Positions 1-5,714 of a stretch of 6,921 nt of DNA are shown here, piece after piece. Both the position numbers and the translations under genes were made by a program. The DNA is from an uncultured Eubacteriales bacterium (lineage in GTDB: Bacteria; Bacillota; Clostridia; Oscillospirales; RGIG7773). Below the pieces are notes generated by a model that saw only the letters and a list, made by a program, of their open reading frames with translations, was not told where the DNA came from and did not search any database. The number at the start of each line of letters is the position of its first letter. The stretch's first letter is position 1. Location: the NCBI GenBank assembly GCA_934541205.1, contig CAKTDK010000095.1:1-6921 (forward strand), read 5' to 3'.

Positions 1-104
1 TATTATAACATAGTTAAAAAATATATGAAATGCATTTGTAATGCATATAATAAATATTATTATATATACAATAATATATAATAATATATTAAGGATAGAA
101 AAAA

Positions 105-284
105 ATGAAAAAATTTAAAATTCCGTCTGTACCTCCTACAACAAATAAGTGTATAAGATTTCCAAATGACGTTATTGAAGAAGTTGAAGAAGCTATACGG
201 GGAAAGAATTGTACTTTTACGGCTTTTGTCGTTGAAGCGGTACGAATTGCTTTGGAAAATATAAAAGATGAAGAAAATAATTAG
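105..284 (+). CDS. Small ribbon-helix-helix-like protein (YlcI/YnfO-like), 59 aa
   Basis: This short reading frame encodes 59 residues from ATG at 105 to TAG at 282-284. An AAGGA ribosome binding site at 91-95 lies 9 bases before the start. Seen in the protein: a basic N-terminus, a short strand (about residues 16-19, KCIRF), a helix beginning PNDVIEEVEEAI (20-31), a turn RGKNC, and a second helix TFTAFVVEAVRIALENI (37-53). This is the strand-helix-helix layout of Arc/MetJ-type dimeric DNA-binding proteins. It resembles small clostridial proteins annotated as YlcI/YnfO family, which is recognition from memory. The likely role is a DNA-binding regulator, but no target or partner is visible. 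The gene stands alone: nothing is encoded on its strand for more than 1 kb downstream. TATAAT-like hexamers occur upstream (46-51, 77-82) without a clear -35. I am fairly sure it is a gene, less sure of function. Confidence 0.7.
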   Translation: MKKFKIPSVPPTTNKCIRFPNDVIEEVEEAIRGKNCTFTAFVVEAVRIALENIKDEENN

Positions 285-520
285 CCATAAAAAAGGTTTA
301 ATTGATTATGTCTTTTTGAGAAAATTATATTGTTTATTAATTTTTTTATGCGGTTTTATTTCAAAAAATTTTTATTATTTCGAAAAGCAACAGTAGTGAT
401 GAGTAACTTTAGTATAAAAATGAAAAATTCTACTATGGCAAAAAATAAAAATGCTGAAAAATTAAAAGATAAAAAAATAAAATGGACTTAAGACAATTAT
501 TGGGCAAAATATAATTAAAA
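285..520. other. Intergenic stretch with no supported gene
   Basis: This very AT-rich stretch separates the small RHH-like gene from the terminator of the dehydrogenase gene. The longest notable frame (348-491, +, 47 codons, Lys-rich C-terminal end) has no ribosome binding site and no recognisable family. I see no tRNA, no clear promoter and no convincing terminator for the upstream gene. Confidence 0.5.
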
Positions 521-556
521 AAACAGGATAGTATAAAATTTTATACTATCCTGTTT
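521..556 (-). terminator. Perfect palindromic terminator of the dehydrogenase gene
   Basis: Positions 521-538 and 539-556 are exact reverse complements (half-site AAACAGGATAGTATAAAA). Read on the minus strand, the hairpin is followed by a T-rich run (517-520 and within the arm), as expected for an intrinsic terminator. The stop codon of the dehydrogenase (541-543) and its last five codons lie inside the stem. On the plus strand the hairpin is followed by AATTTTT, so it may work in both directions. Confidence 0.85.
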
Positions 557-1500
557 AATTTTTCGCCGTTATAAAAGCTTTCAATATTTTCACATACTTT
601 TTTTATTAAACTATTTCTTGATTCTATGCTTGCCCAGGCAATATGAGGAGTCATTATAAGTTTATCTGCTATTTCTTTATCAAGCAAAGGACAATTTTCC
701 GTTACAGGCTCGTTTTCAAATACATCTATACAGGCCCCTTTTATTAAATTCTCTTTTAAGGCTTTTGCCAGATCAGTTTCATTTATAATTTTTCCTCTGG
801 CTAAATTTGCTATTATACAATTTTTCTTCATTTTTGAAAATTCTTTATAGGTAATAAGATTTTCCGTATCTTTATTTAAAGGACAATGTATGGATATAAT
901 ATCACTTTTCGTTAACAATTCGTTTAAACTATATGATTTATACAAATTGTTAACATTTTTCCCGCTTGTTGAGTAATAAATAATATTACATCCGAAAGTT
1001 TCTGCAAGGTTGGCTACTTCTTTTCCGATATCTCCAAGACCGATAATTCCCCAGGTTTTTTGATAAAGCTGAAAATACGGTTTGCCGTGAAAGGTAGGCG
1101 TATCGCTTTTAGCATAATTACCGTTTTTAATATATTTGTCGTAAAAATTTATATTTTCAATCAGAGAAAGAACCATAGAAAGAGTATGCTGCGCCACGCT
1201 TTTTGTAGAATATCCGGCCACATTACATACGGCAATCCCTCTTTTTTTACAGTAGTCTGTATCAATATTATTGTACCCTGTAGCTAAAAGGCATATCAGT
1301 TTTAAATTTTTTGCATTTTTTAAATTACTTTCGTTTAATATAATCTTATTTAAAATAATTATTTCAGCGTCTTTTATTTCATTTTCCACATTATCGGGAG
1401 AAGTAAGAGAATTTATTTTTACTTCCCCGTAATTATTGAAAGCGGAAATATCTATATCATTCCCGAGTGTCTTTTGATCTAAAACCACTATTTTTTTCAT
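541..1500 (-). CDS. D-2-hydroxyacid dehydrogenase (glycerate dehydrogenase / hydroxypyruvate reductase type)
   Basis: This is an NAD(P)-dependent cytosolic oxidoreductase that interconverts 2-oxoacids and D-2-hydroxyacids. The 319 residues match the usual family length. Seen: an N-terminal catalytic domain half with ATGYNNID (73-80) and NVAGYSTKSVAQHT (93-106), a Rossmann segment GIIGLGDIG (151-159), and the catalytic trio Arg235 (ANLARG), Glu264 (DVFENEP) and His286 (TPHIAWA). The TGYNNID and AGYSTKSVAQ motifs resemble the HprA-like glycerate dehydrogenase subgroup more than D-lactate dehydrogenase, but substrate cannot be fixed from sequence. The segment after the second Rossmann strand reads YYSTSGK (175-181), lacking the Asp that usually selects NAD, so the cofactor is open. 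Start: ATG at 1498-1500 with AAAAGGA (1507-1513) 6 bases upstream. It is transcribed alone from the promoter at 1528-1556, divergently from the EamA transporter. Confidence 0.9.
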   Translation of the reverse strand: MKKIVVLDQKTLGNDIDISAFNNYGEVKINSLTSPDNVENEIKDAEIIILNKIILNESNLKNAKNLKLICLLATGYNNIDTDYCKKRGIAVCNVAGYSTKSVAQHTLSMVLSLIENINFYDKYIKNGNYAKSDTPTFHGKPYFQLYQKTWGIIGLGDIGKEVANLAETFGCNIIYYSTSGKNVNNLYKSYSLNELLTKSDIISIHCPLNKDTENLITYKEFSKMKKNCIIANLARGKIINETDLAKALKENLIKGACIDVFENEPVTENCPLLDKEIADKLIMTPHIAWASIESRNSLIKKVCENIESFYNGEKLNRIV

Positions 1501-1527
1501 TTTAAATCCTTTTTTTGTTTTTTATCA

Positions 1528-1556
1528 ATTATATCATTTTTATATTTTAAATTCAA
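1528..1556 (-). promoter_or_regulatory. Promoter of the dehydrogenase gene
   Basis: On the minus strand, a -35 TTGAAT (1551-1556) is separated by exactly 17 bases from a -10 TATAAT (1528-1533), with TG of an extended -10 directly ahead. Spacing and match are those of a sigma-A promoter. It predicts a leader of about 20 bases ending in the AAAAGGA site. Confidence 0.75.
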
Positions 1557-1573
1557 TTTTATTATGGTACAAT
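1545..1573 (+). promoter_or_regulatory. Probable promoter of the EamA transporter gene
   Basis: TACAAT at 1568-1573 preceded by TGG (1565-1567) makes an extended -10. Only a weak -35 (TTTTAA, 1545-1550) is found at 17 bases. The predicted start leaves a leader of about 15 bases before the ATG. The opposing -35 of the dehydrogenase promoter lies within this spacer. Confidence 0.5.
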
Positions 1574-1595
1574 ATAAAAAAAGAGGGTGGATTAT

Positions 1596-2465
1596 ATGTA
1601 TTATTTTATAATACTTTTGGGAGCGTTTATACTCGCTTTTCAGGGAATAGGACTTAAAAGGTATCAAAAGACTATGAATAATGTAAAACCATTTCTTTTT
1701 AACGGTTTTTGTTATTTTGTTTCTTTTCTTGTATCTTTATTGTTTTTAAAGTCAATAAATTTTCCAAGCATAAAGGTTTTTATTTTAAGCCTGTTATTTG
1801 GATTTTTCTTTGTTGTCACAATTTATTTTTATAATAAATGTATGTCGTTGGGACCTGTTTCAATGTCTACAATGTTTTTATCTTTAGGTCTTGTTTTTCC
1901 CGTAATATTTTCGATTTTCTATCTTAAAGAAGAAATAACAGCCGTAAAAATAATCGGTTTTATGCTTGTTTTGAGCATTATTATTCTTTCTACGGATTTT
2001 AAAGAGAAAAAAGGCAATAAAAAATTTTTTATAAGTTCTGTTTTTCTAATGTTTTTTAACGGAATACTTGGAATTTTACAAACTATCAGTACTTCTGTTT
2101 CTCAAAAGACCGATGAAGGTTATTTTACCGCTTTTGGATATTTGGCCGCCTTTGTTTTTGCATTATTATTTTATATTATTATTTCCTTTAAAAATTCTGA
2201 TAAAGATAAACTTTTTGCACCTATGAAAAATAAAAATTTTTATATCTGTGCTTTAATTGCTGGAGGAGCTTCGGGATTTGGCGTGAATTTGATTTTTTAT
2301 ACCCTTTCATTTTTGCCAAACAGTATAGCTCATAGTATTTCAAATGGTTCTCTTATATTATTTTCAACAATTTTATCTATTGTTATTTTTAAAGAAAAAC
2401 TTAATAAAAAGAATATTTTAATACTTATTACTGGCAGTATAGCTATTATTTTGCTTAGTATATAA
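1596..2465 (+). CDS. EamA/DMT-superfamily membrane transporter, 10 helices
   Basis: This is an integral membrane protein of the drug/metabolite transporter superfamily, probably moving a small metabolite across the cytoplasmic membrane; substrate unknown. The 289 residues form two repeats of about five hydrophobic helices (near 1-19, 33-51, 58-79, 85-109, 115-133, 144-165, 178-198, 215-236, 240-263, 271-288). Each repeat ends with the typical EamA signature: FYLKEEITAVKIIGF (108-122) and IFKEKLNKKNI (264-274). Start choice: ATG at 1596 has GAGG (1583-1586) about 9 bases ahead. An in-frame GTG at 1587 would add three residues, but it lies within the ribosome binding region and has no site of its own. 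The gene is divergent from the dehydrogenase, and pduL follows 71 bases downstream with its own promoter. A functional link to the dehydrogenase, such as hydroxyacid export, is only a guess. Confidence 0.88.
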   Translation: MYYFIILLGAFILAFQGIGLKRYQKTMNNVKPFLFNGFCYFVSFLVSLLFLKSINFPSIKVFILSLLFGFFFVVTIYFYNKCMSLGPVSMSTMFLSLGLVFPVIFSIFYLKEEITAVKIIGFMLVLSIIILSTDFKEKKGNKKFFISSVFLMFFNGILGILQTISTSVSQKTDEGYFTAFGYLAAFVFALLFYIIISFKNSDKDKLFAPMKNKNFYICALIAGGASGFGVNLIFYTLSFLPNSIAHSISNGSLILFSTILSIVIFKEKLNKKNILILITGSIAIILLSI

Positions 2466-2472
2466 ATTATCC

Positions 2473-2501
2473 TTGAAATATAGATTAAAAAGTACTAAAA
2501 T
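2473..2501 (+). promoter_or_regulatory. Promoter of pduL
   Basis: TTGAAA (2473-2478) and TAAAAT (2496-2501) are spaced by exactly 17 bases, each one base from the sigma-A consensus. The predicted start near 2508 gives a leader of about 29 bases containing AAAAGGAGA (2521-2529). No terminator is visible between the EamA stop (2465) and here, so read-through is also possible. Confidence 0.7.
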
Positions 2502-2536
2502 AGATAGGTAAAAAGAATAAAAAAGGAGAATTTTAA

Positions 2537-3106
2537 ATGGCTAAAGTAATTATTGAAACTTCTGCCAAACATGTCCATCTTTCTGAAAAGGATTTGACTG
2601 TTTTATTCGGCGAAGGTGCAAAATTAACTGAAAAAAGACCTCTTTCTCAGCCCGGTCAGTTTTTGTGTGAAGAAAGGGTCGTTTTAAAAGGAGAAAAAGG
2701 TGAAATAAAGAATGTTGCTATTTTAGGACCCACCCGTCCTGATACTCAGGTAGAACTTTCCTTTACCGATGCAAGAGCTTTGGGAGTTGTTCCCCCTATT
2801 CGTGAATCCGGTGATGTTGAAGGAAGTGAAAAATGTACAATTGTCGGGCCCTGCGGCAGCGTAGACATTCCTTACGGAGTTATCGTAGCAAAAAGACATA
2901 TACATTTTACTCCCGAAGACGCTGAAAAATTCGGAGTAAAAGATAAAGATATCGTTACCGTAAAAACTCAAGGGGAAAGAGGACTTTCTTTCGATAATAC
3001 GGTTGTTCGCGTTTCGGAAAAATTTCAGACAAGAATGCATATTGATTATGATGAAGCAAATTCAGCAGGTATTTCTGGTGAAGTCGAAGGCGAAGTTATA
3101 AAATAA
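2537..3106 (+). CDS. pduL: Phosphate propanoyltransferase / phosphotransacylase (PduL)
   Basis: PduL reversibly converts an acyl-CoA (propanoyl- or acetyl-CoA) and phosphate to acyl-phosphate and CoA. This feeds an acyl kinase for ATP formation in fermentation. The 189 residues form the two family half-domains: ETSAKHVHLSEKDL (7-20) and VAKRHIHFTPEDA (117-129), carrying the paired zinc-ligand histidines H12/H14 and H121/H123. LSQPGQF (36-42), PPIRESGD (86-93, Arg89 likely phosphate-binding by homology) and MHIDYDEAN (167-175, His168 a likely further ligand) are also present. The protein starts directly at the first catalytic strand, without the N-terminal extension that targets PduL to microcompartments. 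No shell-protein, aldehyde dehydrogenase or acetate kinase gene is near, so a cytosolic Pta-like role is inferred. AAGGAG lies 8 bases before the ATG. Codons look more GC-rich than in the flanking genes, perhaps reflecting high expression. Confidence 0.93.
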   Translation: MAKVIIETSAKHVHLSEKDLTVLFGEGAKLTEKRPLSQPGQFLCEERVVLKGEKGEIKNVAILGPTRPDTQVELSFTDARALGVVPPIRESGDVEGSEKCTIVGPCGSVDIPYGVIVAKRHIHFTPEDAEKFGVKDKDIVTVKTQGERGLSFDNTVVRVSEKFQTRMHIDYDEANSAGISGEVEGEVIK

Positions 3107-3138
3107 TTTTTTTGAAATCTTTTAATAATTTATAAAAT

Positions 3139-3266
3139 AAAGACTCTTTATATTTTTTAGGGAAAAGAAATTGTCTATGTCATTCTGAGCGTCAGCGAAG
3201 AATCTCAGATCCTTCATTTCGTTCAGGATGACAGTCTTTCTTAAACTAAACTATAAAAGAGCCTTT
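3139..3266. terminator. Nested long inverted repeat acting as probable terminator between convergent genes
   Basis: Outer arms AAAGACTCTTTATA (3139-3152) and TATAAAAGAGCCTTT (3252-3266) pair with one mismatch and one bulge and run into a T tract (3264-3269). This is an intrinsic-terminator pattern for pduL on the plus strand. Further arms pair inside: TTTAG 3156-3160 with CTAAA 3246-3250, AAGAAA 3165-3170 with TTTCTT 3237-3242, then the core repeat. On the minus strand the reverse complement also ends in T-rich sequence, so it may serve the DUF2325 gene as well. Confidence 0.6.
3178..3233. repeat. Dispersed palindromic repeat (REP/MITE-like core)
   Basis: This is an imperfect inverted repeat with left arm 3178-3205 (starting TGTCATTCTGAGCG) and right arm 3207-3233 (ending CAGGATGACA). 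Two of the arm mismatches (near the outer ends) are G-U type, so an RNA hairpin would stay stable. Sequences of the form GTCATTCTGAGCG...GAAGAATC are familiar to me as dispersed intergenic repeats in many unrelated bacteria; this is from memory. The segment is visibly more GC-rich than its surroundings, which fits an inserted element. Confidence 0.65.
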
Positions 3267-3312
3267 TTTATGTAAAATGTAAGGAAGGTCTTATTGAAAA
3301 GATATATTTAAT

Positions 3313-3603
3313 TTATATATCAAAATTGCAATGTTTGTTAAGGATATCTTCAAGTGAGGTTTTGCTGCTTGAATGGCTTCGCGCAATGGTAATTTTGTTT
3401 TTTTCGGCTTGTTTTACCGCAAGGGAAACCATCTTATGCGATACAGTGTTTGTAAAAAGAATTATTAAATCGGGACATCCTATCTGTTCTTTAAATCTTC
3501 CAGGAATTTGTGTAAATATTTTAAATTTGCAATTATAATTTTTGCAAATGTTTTTATATTGACAAACCATCCGGTCGTGTCCGCCTATTATTACTATACT
3601 CAT
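3313..3603 (-). CDS. DUF2325 family protein, 96 aa
   Basis: This is a small soluble protein of unknown biochemical function. Seen: an N-terminal strand and glycine turn VIIGGHDRM (4-12), a central segment LIILFTNTVSHKMV (46-59), and RSHSSSKTSLEDIL (75-88). The alternating strands and helices suggest a small Rossmann-like fold. These motifs are the hallmarks of DUF2325 proteins of Bacillota, and the length matches the stand-alone form. His9, His56 and His77 and five cysteines are candidate ligand residues, which is inference. The start ATG (3601-3603) has CAGGAG (3611-3616) 7 bases upstream. It is a single-gene unit: the promoter at 3646-3674 is overlapped by a 38-bp palindrome, and the ABC operon upstream on the same strand ends with a terminator at 3687-3719. 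Expression is therefore probably controlled by a repressor not encoded here. Confidence 0.85.
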   Translation of the reverse strand: MSIVIIGGHDRMVCQYKNICKNYNCKFKIFTQIPGRFKEQIGCPDLIILFTNTVSHKMVSLAVKQAEKNKITIARSHSSSKTSLEDILNKHCNFDI

Positions 3604-3615
3604 TTTTTATCTCCT

Positions 3616-3653
3616 GATATATTATAGTTAGTTTAAACTAACTATAATATATC
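3616..3653. promoter_or_regulatory. 38-bp perfect palindrome, likely repressor operator of the DUF2325 gene
   Basis: Positions 3616-3634 and 3635-3653 are exact reverse complements, with the centre reading TTAGTTTAAACTAA. The palindrome covers the -10 element and the predicted transcription start and touches the ribosome binding site. Because transcription should begin near 3639, most of the left arm would not be in the RNA. This argues for a DNA-level operator rather than an RNA hairpin. The TTAG...CTAA core is reminiscent of sites bound by DtxR/MntR-type metal regulators; that is tentative. Confidence 0.75.
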
Positions 3654-3674
3654 ACAGCTTTATAATAGTGTCAA
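3646..3674 (-). promoter_or_regulatory. Strong promoter of the DUF2325 gene
   Basis: On the minus strand, a perfect -35 TTGACA (3669-3674), a 17-base spacer and the -10 TATATT (3646-3651) are preceded by TG of an extended -10. This is one of the best promoters in the window. Its -10 is buried in the 38-bp palindrome. Confidence 0.8.
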
Positions 3675-3686
3675 TAATTTAAAAAG

Positions 3687-3719
3687 AAAAATACGTGTAA
3701 AAAATTTACACGTATTTTT
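3687..3719 (-). terminator. Terminator of the sigma/ABC operon
   Basis: Arms AAAAATACGTGTAAA (3687-3701) and TTTACACGTATTTTT (3705-3719) are fully complementary with a 3-base loop. On the minus strand the stem ends in TTTTT and continues T-rich. It lies 28 bases after the permease stop and separates the operon from the DUF2325 promoter. Confidence 0.85.
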
Positions 3720-3747
3720 TGAGAAATGTGATGTATTATATAAATTT

Positions 3748-4836
3748 TTAAGAAACCTGATGGTTTTTAAAAAATTTATGGCAAAGAAAAGCGCAGATTA
3801 CCGCAATAAACGCTGATACAGTCCCGAATGCAATAAAAATAACAGGGAGGCAGCTTTGAGGTAAATATGAGATATAGCTTATAAGTCTTATATAAACAGA
3901 AGGGAAAAATCCTAAAATTGCGCCTGTAATACCGGGTTTTGGAATGATAACGCAGGGAATTAAAAAGATAGCGGTGCTTATAATCAAAGTGATAAAAGCT
4001 TTAATTTTAGTAGAAATCAAAAGAGTTATAAAGCTTGTAACTGTCAATGATATAAAGCATAAAATTATCTGTACTATCATAAGAGAAAAAACACTTTGAT
4101 TTAAAGAGATTCCTGGTATAACCGCGGAAGCGCTGACATTTGCTCCTTCAAAACCGAAGGATATAAAATTCTGAAACATAATTATTGAGCATGAAATAAT
4201 AAACATTGCGGCTGTAACTAAAAGCATTGTTATACATTTTGCGGTGGCAACTTTATTTTTTCCGTATTTGGAGGAGAGAATTATACGGTCTGTTTTGGAA
4301 GAAATTTCATCAGCAAAAACCGGGGAACACAAAACTATAAGTATAATAGCTATAAAAAGTGTTGCCATTCCTATATCGTAAAAGCACTCAATATATCCGT
4401 CGGCAAAACCGAAAATTAACGGTTTTTCGTTTTGCGTCAGAGTATCAACACTTCTGACATCTCCGTTTTCATCAATTAAGGACATTGCAAAAGAAGTTGC
4501 AATATTGTGCTCATATTCCGTCATATAAGAAATTTCGTAGCCGGTATCTCCGGCTTTTATTTTTTCAATTTTATAACTGAGATTATAATCTTCTATAATT
4601 TGTTTTACCTTTTCATCAGTCATAACACCTTTGTATTTTTCATTTATTTCAAGATTCTTTTTTACAGCTTCATGAGAATATACGGTATTTTCGCCTTTTC
4701 CGTAAACAGTTGAATTAGCATAGAAAGAAGACCCGCCGGAAACACTTATTGTTAAAATTATAAGACACGCAAGAGCAGCCCAAATCATTTTTTTATCAAA
4801 AAGCTTTTTAAATTCCCATTTTATCAGATTTAACAT
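3748..4836 (-). CDS. ABC-2 type transporter permease
   Basis: This is the membrane subunit of an ABC exporter, pairing with the ATPase encoded just upstream. The 362 residues start with a basic amphipathic segment (LIKWEFKKLFDKK, 4-16), typical of ABC-2 permeases. One helix (17-34) follows, then a polar region of about 115 residues (35-150) expected outside the membrane. The C-terminal half has hydrophobic helices near 154-172, 198-220, 247-273, 279-298 and 330-352. Between the second and third is a cytosolic loop with ADEISSKTDRIILSSKYGKNK (175-195), a charged stretch common in these proteins and probably the ATPase contact. The ATG (4834-4836) overlaps the end of the ATPase gene by 7 bases and has AAGGAGG (4844-4850) 7 bases upstream. 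It is the last gene before the terminator at 3687. The substrate is unknown; peptide or lipid-active compounds are plausible from the operon context. Confidence 0.87.
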   Translation of the reverse strand: MLNLIKWEFKKLFDKKMIWAALACLIILTISVSGGSSFYANSTVYGKGENTVYSHEAVKKNLEINEKYKGVMTDEKVKQIIEDYNLSYKIEKIKAGDTGYEISYMTEYEHNIATSFAMSLIDENGDVRSVDTLTQNEKPLIFGFADGYIECFYDIGMATLFIAIILIVLCSPVFADEISSKTDRIILSSKYGKNKVATAKCITMLLVTAAMFIISCSIIMFQNFISFGFEGANVSASAVIPGISLNQSVFSLMIVQIILCFISLTVTSFITLLISTKIKAFITLIISTAIFLIPCVIIPKPGITGAILGFFPSVYIRLISYISYLPQSCLPVIFIAFGTVSAFIAVICAFLCHKFFKNHQVS

Positions 4837-5714
4837 ATCTTTTCCTCCTTTCCAAAGTAATAAAGATATAAATCCTCAAGAGTGGGTGGAGCATTAACGG
4901 CGTCGGGAGCAGGTTTTTTATCAGAAACAATACGTAAAATCGTATCCTTTCCTTCAGCTTTTAAATTTGCCACTATATAATCCAAGGTATAATTATCAGC
5001 GTCTTTTGCAGAAACTTTTACTTCCCATACAAAATCCTTTACAGCCCTTATAATTTCTTCCGGAGCGCCCTGATGAATAATGGCTCCGTCTTTCATAACC
5101 AAGATTTTGTCGGCTATATATTCCACATCGGATACTATATGAGTTGACAAAAGGACGATTTTGTCTTTTGAAAAAGAGCTTATCATATTTCGAAATCTTA
5201 CCCGTTCTTTTGGGTCAAGTCCTGCTGTTGGTTCGTCTAAAATTAAAATTTTGGGGTCGTTTAAAAGAGCCTGAGCAATACCAAGCCTTTGTTTCATTCC
5301 GCCGGAAAAAGTTTTAATTTTTCTTTTGCGTACCGGGTCCAAATCCACTTTTTCAAGAATGTCTGAAATTTTTGCTTTTGCCTCATTTTCCCGTATTCCT
5401 TTAAGAGAGGAGATGTACATTAAAAATTTTTCTGCGGTAAAATTGGGATAATATCCAAAATCCTGAGGCAGATAACCTATAAGATCACGATATGATTCAG
5501 AAAGGTCTGAAATATCGCTGTTATTATAAAGTATTTGACCTTTGGTAGGCTTTAAAACATCGCATATAATTCTCATTAATGTGGTTTTTCCGGCTCCGTT
5601 TGCTCCCAAAAGGCCGTAAATTCCCGGTTTCAGACTTATACTGATATTATCTACAGCAATTTTATTTTTATATTGCTTTGTAAGTCTGTCTATTTTCAGT
5701 TCTTCGTTGTTCAT
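4830..5714 (-). CDS. ABC transporter ATP-binding protein
   Basis: This is the cytosolic ATPase that powers the adjacent ABC-2 permease. All nucleotide-binding motifs are present in its 294 residues: Walker A GANGAGKT (37-44), Q-loop Gln84 (YLPQDFGYYP), signature FSGGMKQR (136-143), Walker B ILILDEPT (156-163) with catalytic Glu161, D-loop GLD (165-167) and H-loop His192 (LLSTHI). The signature reads FSGGM rather than LSGGQ, which is common in the export ATPases of ABC-2 systems. A C-terminal extension of about 75 residues (220-294) ends in PTLEDLYLYYFG, a tail typical of this subfamily. The start ATG (5712-5714) overlaps the preceding stop by one base (TAATG), with AAGGAGG (5722-5728) 7 bases upstream. 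Translational coupling with both neighbours is likely. Confidence 0.95.
   Translation of the reverse strand: MNNEELKIDRLTKQYKNKIAVDNISISLKPGIYGLLGANGAGKTTLMRIICDVLKPTKGQILYNNSDISDLSESYRDLIGYLPQDFGYYPNFTAEKFLMYISSLKGIRENEAKAKISDILEKVDLDPVRKRKIKTFSGGMKQRLGIAQALLNDPKILILDEPTAGLDPKERVRFRNMISSFSKDKIVLLSTHIVSDVEYIADKILVMKDGAIIHQGAPEEIIRAVKDFVWEVKVSAKDADNYTLDYIVANLKAEGKDTILRIVSDKKPAPDAVNAPPTLEDLYLYYFGKEEKIC

Noticed and set aside
30..46. Repeated ATGCAT (30-35 and 41-46) upstream of the first gene, as a possible operator
   Set aside because: The hexamer is self-complementary and short; two copies in AT-rich DNA are weak evidence and no promoter is aligned with them.
348..491. Open frame of 47 codons (+), with an internal ATG at 399 giving 30 residues rich in Lys and Asn
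   Set aside because: There is no ribosome binding site at either ATG, the composition mirrors the AT-rich background, and no family is recognised.
1060..1287. 75-codon open frame on the plus strand
   Set aside because: Antisense to the dehydrogenase catalytic and Rossmann region, with no ribosome binding site.
1587..1595. GTG at 1587 as start of the EamA transporter
   Set aside because: It lies within the ribosome binding region for ATG 1596 and has no purine-rich site upstream of its own; it adds only three residues.
2723..3040. 105-codon open frame on the minus strand
   Set aside because: Lies wholly antisense to pduL, whose zinc-site motifs prove the plus strand is coding.
3326..3538. 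70-codon open frame on the plus strand
   Set aside because: Antisense to the DUF2325 gene, which has a clear promoter, ribosome binding site and family motifs.
3616..3653. The 38-bp palindrome as an RNA terminator or riboswitch hairpin
   Set aside because: The predicted transcript begins inside the palindrome, leaving only about a 5-bp stem in the RNA; no T tract follows.
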